From Methylocella silvestris (GTDB lineage Bacteria; Pseudomonadota; Alphaproteobacteria; Rhizobiales; Beijerinckiaceae): a stretch of DNA of 64,000 bases. The notes under the pieces were generated by a model that searched no databases, had not been told where the DNA came from, and worked only from the letters and a program-made list of their open reading frames with translations. The translations under genes and the position numbers were made by a program. The DNA lies in NCBI RefSeq assembly GCF_002891535.1, contig NZ_PDZR01000017.1, positions 1-64,000 on the forward strand, written 5' to 3'. Positions within the stretch are counted from its first letter, which is position 1, and every line of letters starts with the position of its first letter. Below, piece after piece: positions 43,519-53,528 of the stretch.

Positions 43519-43895
43519 CGCAGTCGTGGCGCTGTCGCGGCTCGGCACTCAGAAGAACTTGCAGGGCGTGAGTTCGCTTTGTCGACCTCGCATTGAGACT
43601 TGAGAGACCAGCCGCTCAGTCCGAGATGCGACCGAGGGATTCTTATAGCTCGTGGCACAGATTCAGACTGGTTTATTCCGAGCCAATTTAGGATGATGAG
43701 CAGCGTATCGGCCACAAAACGCGCCCCGGAAGGTGGAACGTCAGGTTGACCCGAGCGCCATCGGCACCGACCGAAAACACAACGTCACGGCAGGTTAACG
43801 AAGTTCTGCTCATCTCCGATTCTGGCTAAATCTTAGTGGGTCAACGACCCGGGCTTGAGCCTATCGCAGCAAATACGCATATCGGGGCAAATGAA
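43519..43895. other. Intergenic stretch without a supported gene
   Basis: This gap between the beta-helix and hydrolase genes has a minus-strand frame starting MADTLLIILNWLG that runs into the beta-helix gene. It shows no ribosome site or known domain. I see no repeat or RNA. Confidence 0.4.
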
Positions 43896-45275
43896 ATGAA
43901 TCCGCACGCGGCGAAGCCTGATTATCAAAAAGCAGACGCCGTGAGCGACAGCGTTAGCCGGCGGAGTTTTCTCAGATCAGCTGGCGTATCCGCTGGGTCC
44001 CTGGCTCTTTCAATGCCGGCGCGTGGCGCGCCGGCGTCACCCGCTCCAATGTCGCAGGCTGACCTCGGCAGGTCGATCCGCATCTCGAAGGAGCGGCTCA
44101 ATGCGCTCGCAACGAAATTCTTTCCAGTGTTCAATGAACACAATATCCTGGAACCGATCTCCGCCGACAAGCACTCCGCGCGTTTTGACGTCGAGTTGAG
44201 ACGCATCACCACTTTCACGCGCGTGCCGGAAACGGGAGAGCGAGTCAAAGTCAGCGGACTTCTCGCGGTCCCGATCGGCAGCAAGGGTTCGTTGCCGGTT
44301 GTCTCGTGGCAGCATGGCACGATCCTGTCCTTCGACCAGGTTCCGTCGAACCTGACACGGCTCGAGGCCGAGAGCTACGAATTGCACGACAATGTCGATT
44401 CGATCGAGACGTTGTTCAACATCCAGCGCTTCGCAGGAAACGGCTACGCGGTCATTGCTGCGGACTACCTCGGCAAGGGCCCCTATCGCGATGGCCGCGA
44501 TGAAGCCTATGTCGTCAAGGGCGCCACCGTTCAATGCTGCCTTGATGTCCTGCAGGCAGGACTCGGGGAGCTAAAGAAATCTGGTCTGCGCCTATCCGCC
44601 CTGTTCCTGAATGGTTGGTCGCAAGGCGCTGTAAACACCCAGTGGCTCAAGCAGGACATGCAGCGGCGCGGCATCAAGGTCGTCGCAACCGCAGCCCAAA
44701 GCCCGTTCAACAATCTCCCTGACACCTTTCACTACTGGTCGAGTCCGGAATCGTACATTCCGTGCACGGAGACTACCTATCCGCTGCCGCCGGCCTGGAT
44801 CACGCCATGCATGATCGTCGTGCTCGGGAGCTATCGGCGCTATTATGGACTGAATGATCTCTTCAAGACGGCGATCAAGCCGCAATACCTTGCATTTGCC
44901 GAGAAATACTGGTCCGACTACAGCCTTGATGAGGAAATCGCGAAGACAATTCCGCCGGCCGCCGACTTCCTGACGGACGGATTTTTCGAACGCTTCACCA
45001 ACGACACGAACAGTAAGCTCCTGCGTCGCCTGGCTGCCAACAGCACGACCTTCTGGGAATACGATTCGCCGATCAGGTTCTACTACGGACTGGCCGACGA
45101 GGCCTTGAACCCAAGCCTTGTCAAGATGGCTCTTGCGTCCGGAGGACACGACATGGCCGGCATTCCGATCGATGGAGCGAGCCACCGCGGCGCCTTCCTG
45201 GCGAGTCTTTATGGGGACAGCGCCGTCCTGAGAGGAAAGCCTACGGTCTTCGACTGGTTCAATTCGCTGCTGTAA
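43896..45275 (+). CDS. Tat-exported alpha/beta-hydrolase (secretory-lipase-like)
   Basis: About 459 residues from ATG 43896. A twin-arginine signal (SRRSFLRSAGVSAGSLALS) indicates folded export. The hydrolase core has VVSWQHGTILS (oxyanion region), AVIAADYLGKG, the nucleophile elbow FLNGWSQGAVNTQWL and a late catalytic histidine in IDGASHRGAF, with an aspartate in YYGLADEALNP. It resembles LIP-family secreted lipases/esterases. The substrate is unknown. Confidence 0.75.
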   Translation: MNPHAAKPDYQKADAVSDSVSRRSFLRSAGVSAGSLALSMPARGAPASPAPMSQADLGRSIRISKERLNALATKFFPVFNEHNILEPISADKHSARFDVELRRITTFTRVPETGERVKVSGLLAVPIGSKGSLPVVSWQHGTILSFDQVPSNLTRLEAESYELHDNVDSIETLFNIQRFAGNGYAVIAADYLGKGPYRDGRDEAYVVKGATVQCCLDVLQAGLGELKKSGLRLSALFLNGWSQGAVNTQWLKQDMQRRGIKVVATAAQSPFNNLPDTFHYWSSPESYIPCTETTYPLPPAWITPCMIVVLGSYRRYYGLNDLFKTAIKPQYLAFAEKYWSDYSLDEEIAKTIPPAADFLTDGFFERFTNDTNSKLLRRLAANSTTFWEYDSPIRFYYGLADEALNPSLVKMALASGGHDMAGIPIDGASHRGAFLASLYGDSAVLRGKPTVFDWFNSLL

Positions 45276-45430
45276 ACGCGAGCGCCGAGGTAATATCGTG
45301 TGATTTGACGCTGGTCGTCCTGAGGTCGTGTTACCTTCGCAGGCTAGGCTGGCGGCGGCGCAGGCCCTGTTGAGTCCAATCACTATGTAATATATTAACT
45401 TGCATAGAGAGTTTTCTCGGCCCAAGCCGC

Positions 45431-47035
45431 TCATTCCCACTCGATCGTGCCCGGCGGCTTTGAGGTGACGTCGTAGACGACGCGATTGACGCCTTTGACT
45501 TCGTTGACGATCCTTGTTGCAGCGCGGCCAAGAAAGCCCATGCCGAAGGGGTAGAAATCCGCCGTCATGCCATCGACCGAGGTGACGGCGCGCAGCGCGC
45601 AGACAAACTCATAGGTTCGGCCATCGCCCATCACGCCCACTGTCTGCACCGGCAACAGCACGGCGAAGGCCTGCCAGATCTCGTCATATAATCCGGCCTT
45701 GCGGATTTCATCGAGGTAGATCGCGTCGGCCTGGCGCAAGATTTCGAGTTTTTCCGGCGTGATCCCGCCGGGGCAGCGGATGGCGAGGCCTGGCCCCGGA
45801 AAGGGATGACGCCCGACGAAGGCTTCCGGCAGGCCGAGTTCGCGGCCAAGCGCGCGCACCTCATCCTTGAACAGCTCGCGCAGCGGCTCGACGAGCTTCA
45901 TGTTCATGCGCTCGGGCAGGCCGCCGACGTTGTGATGCGACTTGATCGTGACCGAAGGTCCGCCGCTGAAAGAGACGCTTTCGATCACATCCGGGTAGAG
46001 CGTGCCCTGCGCCAAAAACTCCGGGGCGCCGCGGCCGTCGGCGGCGATCTTTTTCGCCTCCGCCTCGAAAGCCGTGATGAAAAGGCGCCCGATGATCTTG
46101 CGCTTTTCCTCCGGGTCGCGAATGCCGGTCAGCGCCCCGAGAAAGAGGTCTTTGGCCTCGATGTGATGCAGCGGTATGTTATAGTGACCGCGAAACAGGC
46201 TGACGACCTCCTCGGCCTCTCCCCGCCGCAACAGGCCATGATCGACGAAGACGCAGGTCAGCCGTTCGCCGATCGCCTCGAAAATGAGCAGCGCGGCCAC
46301 CGCCGAATCGACGCCGCCGGAGAGGCCGCACAGGACCCGGCCCGAGCCGACCTGCGCGCGGATCGCGGCGATCGCCTCCTGGCGGAATGCGCCCATCGTC
46401 CAGTCGGCTCTGAGCCCGGCCACCTTATGCACGAAATTGGCGATAAGTTTTGCGCCGTCCGGCGTATGGGCGACTTCGAGATGGAACTGCACGCCGAAAA
46501 ATTTCCGCGCCTCGTCGGCGATCGCCGCAAGCGGCGCGCTCGGCGAGGTCGCGATCGGAACAAAGCCCTCCGGCAGTTCGCTGACCGCATCGCCATGGCT
46601 CATCCAGACGGGATAGCTTTTGCCCTCTTCCCACACGCCGTCGAACAAGGCGCTGTGGCGCAAGATCTCAACTTCGGCGCGGCCGAACTCGCGGCTGTGA
46701 CTGTGCCCCGCGATAACCGTTCCGCCGAGCTGCTCGGCCATCACCTGCTCGCCATAGCAGATGCCAAGGATGGGCACGCCAGCCTCGAACAGGGATTTGG
46801 GCGCGCGCGGCGAATTTGGCTCCAGCACGGAGCTGGGGCCGCCGGAGAGGATCACCGCCTTGGGATTTAGCGCGTCAAAGGCCTTTTCGGCCGCCTGAAA
46901 TGGCGCGATCTCGCAATAGACGCCCGCCTCGCGCACGCGGCGCGCGATTAGCTGGGTGACCTGCGATCCGAAATCGACGATCAGGACCTTGTCATGGCGC
47001 CTGACGATCGTCTCATAGAGCTTGTCCTCAGCCAT
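45431..47035 (-). CDS. guaA: GMP synthase (glutamine-hydrolysing)
   Basis: 534 residues, full length. The N-terminal class I glutaminase domain has [20 protein letters not shown], the catalytic cysteine in [11 protein letters not shown] and the histidine in VQFHLEV. The ATP-pyrophosphatase domain has [15 protein letters not shown], and the dimerisation domain includes [14 protein letters not shown]. It converts XMP to GMP in purine synthesis. It is divergent from the photolyase gene. Confidence 0.98.
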   Translation of the reverse strand: MAEDKLYETIVRRHDKVLIVDFGSQVTQLIARRVREAGVYCEIAPFQAAEKAFDALNPKAVILSGGPSSVLEPNSPRAPKSLFEAGVPILGICYGEQVMAEQLGGTVIAGHSHSREFGRAEVEILRHSALFDGVWEEGKSYPVWMSHGDAVSELPEGFVPIATSPSAPLAAIADEARKFFGVQFHLEVAHTPDGAKLIANFVHKVAGLRADWTMGAFRQEAIAAIRAQVGSGRVLCGLSGGVDSAVAALLIFEAIGERLTCVFVDHGLLRRGEAEEVVSLFRGHYNIPLHHIEAKDLFLGALTGIRDPEEKRKIIGRLFITAFEAEAKKIAADGRGAPEFLAQGTLYPDVIESVSFSGGPSVTIKSHHNVGGLPERMNMKLVEPLRELFKDEVRALGRELGLPEAFVGRHPFPGPGLAIRCPGGITPEKLEILRQADAIYLDEIRKAGLYDEIWQAFAVLLPVQTVGVMGDGRTYEFVCALRAVTSVDGMTADFYPFGMGFLGRAATRIVNEVKGVNRVVYDVTSKPPGTIEWE

Positions 47036-47160
47036 GCGGCGACCTCTTTCGGCAAAAAACTCGATTAGGCGATCAGGCGTTGGGGCGCAAGCGCGCGCGT
47101 CGCGGCGCGTGAGGAAACCAGATCGTCAAGCGCCCGTTGAAGATGCGACCAGGGAAAGCA

Positions 47161-48621
47161 ATGGCCGCGCTAAAAGAACAAACCACCGCGATCGTCTGGT
47201 TCCGCGACGATTTGCGGCTCGCTGACAATGAAGCGCTGGCGGCGGCCCTGCTAACCGGCGCGCCGCTTCTCTGCATCTATATTTTGCAAGATGGGGCCGG
47301 CGGCTTTCGTCCGCCAGGCGGCGCCGCGCGCTGGTGGCTGCATCATTCGCTGCAGGCGCTCGGGCAGGACATCGCGGCAAGAGGCGGTCGGCTCGATCTT
47401 TTTCGCGGCGACGCGCGCAAAATCCTGCCCGCGCTGACTGAGGCCGCCGGGGCGAACTTCGTTTGCTGGACACGGCGCTACGGCGGCCCGGAAATGGCGG
47501 CAGACGCGGCGTTGAAGGCGAAGCTCAAGAGCTCCGGCGTCGCGGCGAAAAGCTTTAACGGGCATTTGCTGCACGAACCCTGGGAGATCACGCGCGGCGA
47601 GGGCCAGGGGTTTGCGGTCTATACGCCCTATTGGCGCGCGGCGAGCGCAGCCGGGCAAGGCGGCGAACCGCTCCCCGCGCCGGACCGCCTCCGGGCGGCG
47701 CCCTTTCCACGTGGAGCGCCGCAAAGAGCGAGCCTCGCGGCGCTCTCGCTGATGCCGGAAAAAACCGATTGGGCCGGCGGTCTGCGCGCCGCATGGACCC
47801 CGGGAGAAAACGGCGCGCGGCAACGGCTCAAGGCTTTTCTGGAGGGCAGGATGGCGTCTTACCCGTTTCAACGCGATCAGCCCGACGCGGACGTCGTCTC
47901 GCGGCTGTCGCCACATCTGCGCTTTGGCGAGATCGGCCCGCGGCAGGTTTTTGCGGCGGTCCGCTCGGCCGAAGACAATCCGGCCAAAAACAGCCGCTTG
48001 AAATTTCTCGCCGAACTCGGATGGCGCGAGTTCAACTATCATCTGCTGTTTCGGCATCCCGAGGCCGCGCGCGAAAACATCCAGCGCCGTTTCGACAAAA
48101 TGCCGTGGCGCGTTCCGCCGCCGCATGAGCTTTCCGCCTGGCGGCGCGGCGAGACAGGCTACCCCATCGTCGACGCCGGCATGCGCGAACTCTGGGCCAC
48201 GGGCTATATGCACAACCGGGTGCGCATGATCGCCGCGTCTTTCCTGATCAAGCATCTGCTGATCGACTGGCGCGTCGGCGAGGACTGGTTCTGGGACACG
48301 CTGTGCGACGCCGATCCCGCCAATAATCCGATGAACTGGCAATGGGTGGCGGGCTCCGGGGCAGACGCTGCGCCCTATTTTCGCATTTTCAATCCCGTGC
48401 TGCAGGGCGAAAAATTCGACGCGGCAGGCGATTATGTGCGGCGCTGGGTCCCTGAACTGGCGGCGCTGCCGGGCAAATGGGTCCACAAACCCTTTGCCGC
48501 CCCGCCTTCCGTGTTACGCGAGGCGGGGGTGATGTTGGGCGAAACCTATCCTCGGCCCATCGTCGATCTTGCCGAAGGCCGCGCACGGGCGCTGGCGGCG
48601 TTCGCGAGGGTCAGGGGGTGA
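47161..48621 (+). CDS. phr: Deoxyribodipyrimidine photolyase (cryptochrome/photolyase class I)
   Basis: About 486 residues from ATG 47161 with AGGGAAA upstream. The N-terminal alpha/beta antenna domain begins IVWFRDDLRLADNEAL. The FAD-binding domain contains RLSPHLRFGEIGPRQV, FLAELGWREFNYHLLF, DAGMRELWATGYMHNRVRMI and DADPANNPMNWQWVAGSGAD. It repairs UV pyrimidine dimers using light. All usual blocks are present. Confidence 0.93.
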   Translation: MAALKEQTTAIVWFRDDLRLADNEALAAALLTGAPLLCIYILQDGAGGFRPPGGAARWWLHHSLQALGQDIAARGGRLDLFRGDARKILPALTEAAGANFVCWTRRYGGPEMAADAALKAKLKSSGVAAKSFNGHLLHEPWEITRGEGQGFAVYTPYWRAASAAGQGGEPLPAPDRLRAAPFPRGAPQRASLAALSLMPEKTDWAGGLRAAWTPGENGARQRLKAFLEGRMASYPFQRDQPDADVVSRLSPHLRFGEIGPRQVFAAVRSAEDNPAKNSRLKFLAELGWREFNYHLLFRHPEAARENIQRRFDKMPWRVPPPHELSAWRRGETGYPIVDAGMRELWATGYMHNRVRMIAASFLIKHLLIDWRVGEDWFWDTLCDADPANNPMNWQWVAGSGADAAPYFRIFNPVLQGEKFDAAGDYVRRWVPELAALPGKWVHKPFAAPPSVLREAGVMLGETYPRPIVDLAEGRARALAAFARVRG

Positions 48622-48652
48622 CGGCAGCCGCCAGCCCCTCGCCGGCCGCTGT

Positions 48653-49417
48653 TCAGCCCTCGCGCTGCGCCCGCGACGCGGCGCGGCGCATGAGCGGCAA
48701 AAGCAGCGGATAGGGCAGCAAGCGCGCCGCCTTGAAAAAAAGGGCGAGGCGCCGCGGAAAGGCGATCTCGAAGCGATCCGCCTCAAGGCCCTTGCAGATG
48801 ATGTCCGCCGCCGTTTGCACGCTCATGAGAAAGGGCATGTCGAAATCGGCGTAATCCGTCATCTGCGTTGCGACAAAACCCGGATTGACGATCTGGATTT
48901 TCAGGCCGCGAGGTTCGTAGGTCATGCGCAGCACCTCGGCCATATAGATCAGCGCCGCCTTGCTGGCGCCATAGGCCATCGAGCCCGGCACGCCGCCATA
49001 GCCTGCGAGCGAGGCGGTGATCGCTATCTGTCCCCTGCCCCGCGCTTCCATCGCGGCAAGCAGCGGCGCGAGACAATTGATCACGCCGCCGACATTGACC
49101 TCAAAACTGCGCCAGGCGACATCCGCGTCGAAGCCCTCGCGCTCGGCCGGGAAATAGACCCCGTGATTGAGGAAGGCGAGCACGATCGGGCCGAGCGCGG
49201 CTTCAGCCTCTTTGACGATCTCGGCCATGCGCTGGCGGTCGACGACATCGCCCGGAAAACTGACAATCCGCTCGTGCTCGGCGGCGAGCCCTTCAAGCTC
49301 GGCCGCCCGCCGCGCGCTCACGGCGACGGTAAAACCCTGGCTCGCGAGCCGGAGCGCGACCGCACGGCCAATGCCCGAACTTGCGCCGGTCACGAAGGCG
49401 ACGCCTCGCGCCGTCAC
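48653..49417 (-). CDS. Short-chain dehydrogenase/reductase
   Basis: The Rossmann motif is VAFVTGASSGIGRAVALRLA, followed by FLNHGVYFP (the NxG/NAG-type site) and the catalytic YGASKAALIYMAE. About 254 residues if the GTG at 49417 is used. The frame can begin at a TTG at 49444, overlapping the preceding deacetylase stop. No ribosome site decides between them. The substrate is unknown. It shares an operon with the HpnK-like gene. Confidence 0.85.
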   Translation of the reverse strand: MTARGVAFVTGASSGIGRAVALRLASQGFTVAVSARRAAELEGLAAEHERIVSFPGDVVDRQRMAEIVKEAEAALGPIVLAFLNHGVYFPAEREGFDADVAWRSFEVNVGGVINCLAPLLAAMEARGRGQIAITASLAGYGGVPGSMAYGASKAALIYMAEVLRMTYEPRGLKIQIVNPGFVATQMTDYADFDMPFLMSVQTAADIICKGLEADRFEIAFPRRLALFFKAARLLPYPLLLPLMRRAASRAQREG

Positions 49418-49427
49418 CGTAAGACCG

Positions 49428-50363
49428 TCACGCGGCGATCTCAATTCGCGGCGGCGCCATGCGCGCCAGCTTGACGCAAGCGCGCTGGAGCATAACCGCG
49501 AAGGCGGGCGAGAGAAGAAAACTCAGCTCACGCTCGCGGGTGATCGTCACGGGATCGGCCAGCACCAGCTCTTCGTCGCAATAGCCCGGGTGGCACATGA
49601 TCAGGTGGCGGCGCCCCGGCGCGCGCAGATAGGCGGCAAAATCGGCGGCATAATCGCAGCACGGATCGAACTTTGAGAAGCCGGCAAAGCCTTCATTGGT
49701 CGCAAAGCCGCGGGCGGCCGCCTCGCGCGCAAAACCGGCGGCGAGCCAGGCGACGCCGAGCGCCTTCTTGACCTCGGTTCCGCGCCGCAGGATGCGCGTT
49801 GGCCGATCGGCGCTATTGCGCAGCCACGCCCTGCCCTTGAGCCCGCGCAGGTCGAGTTCGTCGAAGAGCCATTGCCGGATCTGCGGCAAGATCTGCACAT
49901 GCTGATGCCCGTCGACGAAATCGGGCGGCACGCCGAAATGGTCGAGGAAAGAATCAAGCTGCCGCGCGATCTCGTGGCGAATCTCGCGCTCCGGCAATTG
50001 CCCGCGCCGCGCGCCGGCAAGAACGCGAGAGATCTCGGGAAAATGGCCGGAGGAAGCGAATTTGGGCATGAAGCTGAGCGGCGAGCCAAGCGTCAAATTA
50101 AGGTGAAGGCCAACATCAGCGCGGCCGGCGTAGCGCCGCAGCGCCGCGGCCCCCTTTGGCCAGGACGGACGCGTCGTCATCGCGCTGGTGGCGCTGAGAC
50201 GGCCAGCTTCGATCGCTTCGATCACGCCCCGGTTGACGCCTGCGGAAATGCCGAAATCGTCGGCGCAAACGCTGATTGCGACGAGCGGCGGCCCCGCCGG
50301 GGCGATCGCCCCCCCTAAGGCCGCAACGGCCGGCGCGGCCTCGTTCTGCGCGAGCTTCCTCAT
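49428..50363 (-). CDS. ChbG/HpnK-family carbohydrate deacetylase
   Basis: The 311-residue protein carries the YdjC/ChbG core: VCADDFGISAGVNRGVIEAI with the DD metal motif, DVGLHLNLTLGSPLS and DFVDGHQHVQILP with the metal-binding histidines, and LIMCHPGY at the end. HpnK removes an acetyl group from the glucosamine head of hopanoids in bacteria that make composite hopanoids. The rest of the hpn cluster is not here, so the substrate is inferred only. Confidence 0.8.
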   Translation of the reverse strand: MRKLAQNEAAPAVAALGGAIAPAGPPLVAISVCADDFGISAGVNRGVIEAIEAGRLSATSAMTTRPSWPKGAAALRRYAGRADVGLHLNLTLGSPLSFMPKFASSGHFPEISRVLAGARRGQLPEREIRHEIARQLDSFLDHFGVPPDFVDGHQHVQILPQIRQWLFDELDLRGLKGRAWLRNSADRPTRILRRGTEVKKALGVAWLAAGFAREAAARGFATNEGFAGFSKFDPCCDYAADFAAYLRAPGRRHLIMCHPGYCDEELVLADPVTITRERELSFLLSPAFAVMLQRACVKLARMAPPRIEIAA

Positions 50364-50786
50364 GGCTTTGTCCTCGCGCGTCTCTCGCGCTCGATCTAAA
50401 AGCGAATTTTAGGCCCTCGCTTGCGCAATTCAATGCCAAAGCCTAGAGGATGGCGTCGAAAAATGGAATTCTCGCTTCGGCTTGCGCTGTTCGCCGCTCT
50501 CCTCGAGCACAGGATGAGCCAGAGCTTCACTTGCCGATCTTCGGACGACAAGCTGAAATCATCCGCCCTAGACGAGCCTCGACAAAACGCGCGATAGAAC
50601 GAGACAGGATCTCGTGAATCGCGCGCCCCCCGCAGAAATTCTCGTTTTGACGTGTGGCGCCGGCAGCGAACCCTGCGCAGTTCCAGCGGTTTTTTCCAGC
50701 TTCGCTGTCCCACGGTCGGCACGGCTGTCTCGGGCGCAGACTTTTAGCGAAACTCCTTGAGGCGCGCCCATGAAAGAGACAAGCCG
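50364..50786. other. Intergenic stretch between divergent genes
   Basis: About 420 bases between the HpnK-like and glycosyltransferase genes. It must hold both promoters, but I cannot point to convincing elements. No RNA gene or repeat was recognised. Confidence 0.4.
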
Positions 50787-51785
50787 ATGATGCATTCCGA
50801 AGGCCTGCTGACGGAAGCGGAGCTTTCTGTCGTCGCGCCGGTCTATAATGAATCGCAAAATCTGCGGCCGCTGCTCGAGCGGCTGATTCCCGTGCTTGAA
50901 TCCTGCGCCAGGTCGTTCGAGATCATTTTCGTCGACGACGGCTCGACCGACGATACGATCGATGTCCTGCGCAAGGCGCATGATCTCGATCCGCGCATCC
51001 GCGCGGTCTCGCTCAGCCGCAACTTCGGCAAGGAGATCGCCATCGCCGCCGGGCTCGACCATATCAGCGGCGCCGCCGCCGTAATCATCGACGCCGATCT
51101 GCAGCATCCGCCGGAAATCATCCGCGCCTTTGTCGAGAAATGGCGAGAGGGCTACAAAAACGTTTACGGGCAACGCATCGACCGCGCCGCCGACGCCCCC
51201 CTTCGCCGCGTGCTGACGCAACGATTCTACAAGCTGTTCGGCGCCGTCGGCGAAATGCAGCTGCCGGAAGGGGCCGGCGATTTCCGGCTGCTCGACGCCA
51301 AGGCCGTGGCCGCGCTTAAAACCATGCGCGAACATGCGCGCTTTTCCAAAGGGCTTTATGCCTGGATCGGCTTCAAATCGATCGGCGTTCCCTTCGAGGT
51401 CGCCCCGCGCCTCGCCGGCCACTCCAAATTCAGCTATCGCAAGCTGACGCATTTCGCGCTTGACGGGCTGATGTCGTTCACGACCATGCCGCTCAAGATC
51501 TGGACCTATTTTGGATTGGCGACATCCGTCCTCGCCCTGGCCCTCGCCGCGTTCTATGTGATCCGCACGCTGTTGCTCGGCGTCGACGTTCCAGGCTACG
51601 CCTCGCTGATCGTGTCGATCACCTTCTTTGCCGGCATTCAGCTGCTCTCGCTTGGCATCCTTGGCGAATATATTGGCCGCATTTTCGCGGAGGTGAAGCG
51701 CCGGCCGCTCTATCTTGTCGAGGAGCGTCTTGGCCTTGACGAACGTGCGGGCGAGGCCTTTCCGCCGCGCCCCAACGTCGCCTGA
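50787..51785 (+). CDS. GtrB/DPM1-type glycosyltransferase family 2
   Basis: About 332 residues. The N-terminal GT-A domain contains LSVVAPVYNESQNLRPLLER, IIFVDDGSTDDTIDVLR and AVIIDADLQHPPEIIRAFV, giving the metal-binding DxD region. Two C-terminal membrane helices follow (IWTYFGLATSVLALALAAFY and GYASLIVSITFFAGIQLLSL). Such enzymes load sugars onto polyprenyl phosphate at the inner membrane. murJ follows after six bases, so the two form an operon. Confidence 0.88.
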   Translation: MMHSEGLLTEAELSVVAPVYNESQNLRPLLERLIPVLESCARSFEIIFVDDGSTDDTIDVLRKAHDLDPRIRAVSLSRNFGKEIAIAAGLDHISGAAAVIIDADLQHPPEIIRAFVEKWREGYKNVYGQRIDRAADAPLRRVLTQRFYKLFGAVGEMQLPEGAGDFRLLDAKAVAALKTMREHARFSKGLYAWIGFKSIGVPFEVAPRLAGHSKFSYRKLTHFALDGLMSFTTMPLKIWTYFGLATSVLALALAAFYVIRTLLLGVDVPGYASLIVSITFFAGIQLLSLGILGEYIGRIFAEVKRRPLYLVEERLGLDERAGEAFPPRPNVA

Positions 51786-51791
51786 GCCGCG

Positions 51792-53354
51792 ATGTACAAA
51801 AGCCTGCTCTCGGTTGGCGGCTTCACGCTGTTGTCGCGCGCCGCGGGCTTTTTGCGCGACATTGTGCTCGGCGCCGTACTGGGAGCAGGGCTGCTCGCCG
51901 ACGCTTTCGTCGTCGCGCAGCGGCTGCCCAATCATTTTCGCGCCATCTTCGGCGAAGGCGCCTGGAACGCCGCTTTCGTGCCGACCTATTCGCGCGTGCT
52001 GCAGGGCGAGGGCCTTGACGGCGCCCGCCGCTTCTCGGGCCAGATTTTCGTCGGACTCCTCGTCTGCCAGCTCGCGCTGCTGGCGCTTGCGCTTCTGTTC
52101 ACGCCCGCCTTCATCGATCTGCTGGCGCCGGGATTTCGCGAGGACCCGGAAAAATTCGACCTCACGGTGACGCTGACCCGGATCACCTTTCCCTATCTTC
52201 TGTTCGTGACGCTGGTCACGCTGCAATCCGGCGCCCTCAACGCGCACGGGCTTTTCGCCGCCGCCGCCTTCGCCCCCGTGCTGATGAATCTGTCGATGAT
52301 CGCCTTTCTTGGCGTCGCCTACCTGTTTCCGAACGCGGGCGCGGCGGCGAGCTGGGGCCTCACGATCTCCGGTCTGTTGCAGCTCGCCCTTACCAGCGCC
52401 GCCGCCTGGCGCGCCGGCATCCTCGAGCGTCTCGCCTGGCCAAGGCTGACCGCGAGTGTCAAACGCTTCCTGACGACGCTCGGCCCCGCAGTGATCGGTT
52501 CGGCCGGCGTCCAGATCGCGCTCTTTACCGACACGATCATCGGCTCCATGCTGCCGACGGGAGGGCCGTCCTCGATCTACTACGCCGACCGCATCTATCA
52601 GCTGCCGCTCGGCGTCATCGGCATCGCGGCCGGCACCGTGCTGTTGCCGCAGATGAGCCGCCTCCTCGCCGCCGGCAGACCGGCCGGGGCGCTGCACGCG
52701 CAAAACCGGACGATGGCGATTTCGCTGGCGCTGACCGCGCCTTTTTTCATCGCCTTCATCATGATCCCCGACTTCATCATGAAGGGTATTTTTTTGCGCG
52801 GCGCCTTCACGCTCGAAGCCGCCCACGCCTCGGCCGACGTGCTCTCCGCCTATGGATTTGGCCTCATCGCCATCGTGCTGCTGCGTTCGGCGGTGGCCAG
52901 TTTTCAGGCGCATGGCGACACCAAGACGCCAATGCTCATTTCGCTGGCGGCGGTCGCGGTGAACATCGGTCTGAAGCTGATTTTGTTCGAACCCTGGGGC
53001 GCCGCCGGCCTTGCGACGGCGACCGCCGTCGGCGCCTGGATCAATCTTGTGCTGCTCGCCATCTTCGCGATTCGGCGCGGCTCGATGAAACCGGATCTCA
53101 TCTTGTGGAAGACGGCCGCCTGCGTTTCGATCGCATCTTTCGCACTGTCTGTATTCGCGCTGCTCGCGGCGGCGCCGATCGAGCGGCTCGCCACAAGAAT
53201 CGGCCATTTCGCCAATGAGACTGAACTTCTGTTACTCGGATTTGGCGGGGCGCTGATCTATGCCGCGATCCTGCTCGCCGGACTCCATGTCGCCGGCGTG
53301 AAGCTGCGGCGGGCGGCGACGCCTCCCGAAGACAAGATTTTTGATCCCGCCTAG
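51792..53354 (+). CDS. murJ: MurJ/MviN-type lipid II flippase
   Basis: The 520-residue protein has about 14 membrane helices and the MurJ-specific starts LLSVGGFTLLSRAAGFLRDI and ADAFVVAQRLPNHFRAIFGE. It moves lipid-linked peptidoglycan precursor across the inner membrane. It follows the glycosyltransferase gene by six bases. Its stop codon (TAG, 53352-53354) lies inside the terminal repeat of an intergenic element. Confidence 0.93.
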   Translation: MYKSLLSVGGFTLLSRAAGFLRDIVLGAVLGAGLLADAFVVAQRLPNHFRAIFGEGAWNAAFVPTYSRVLQGEGLDGARRFSGQIFVGLLVCQLALLALALLFTPAFIDLLAPGFREDPEKFDLTVTLTRITFPYLLFVTLVTLQSGALNAHGLFAAAAFAPVLMNLSMIAFLGVAYLFPNAGAAASWGLTISGLLQLALTSAAAWRAGILERLAWPRLTASVKRFLTTLGPAVIGSAGVQIALFTDTIIGSMLPTGGPSSIYYADRIYQLPLGVIGIAAGTVLLPQMSRLLAAGRPAGALHAQNRTMAISLALTAPFFIAFIMIPDFIMKGIFLRGAFTLEAAHASADVLSAYGFGLIAIVLLRSAVASFQAHGDTKTPMLISLAAVAVNIGLKLILFEPWGAAGLATATAVGAWINLVLLAIFAIRRGSMKPDLILWKTAACVSIASFALSVFALLAAAPIERLATRIGHFANETELLLLGFGGALIYAAILLAGLHVAGVKLRRAATPPEDKIFDPA

Positions 53355-53528
53355 AGCATGATCGGAGAAAGTTGCAGACTTTTTCGACAAAGATCACGCT
53401 TCAAAACAGATGCTTGACGAGGCGGATGCGATTCAGTTTGAACGCATCCTGCCCTGAAGCGCTTTCTGACCGAACGCAAGCATTCGTCGGACAAGAAACT
53501 GCGTCAGATTCAAAAGCTTATGCTCTAG
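53351..53528. repeat. Palindromic intergenic element with terminal inverted repeats
   Basis: The 178-base stretch begins CTAGAGCATGATC and ends AGCTTATGCTCTAG. The ends are inverted repeats (CTAGAGCAT-A form) and an inner AAAGTTGCAGACTTT palindrome is present. It belongs to the GAGCATGATC...GACTTTT class of repeats common in Rhizobiales-type genomes. Its two end TAGs are the stop codons of murJ and of the convergent NRPS gene. Confidence 0.7.

Noticed and set aside
50568-53207. A very long open frame (about 879 codons) on the minus strand opposite the glycosyltransferase and murJ genes
   Set aside because: It is low-complexity, rich in Arg, Asp, Gly, Gln and His, as expected for the antisense of a GC-rich gene. 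The plus strand carries two unmistakable proteins.
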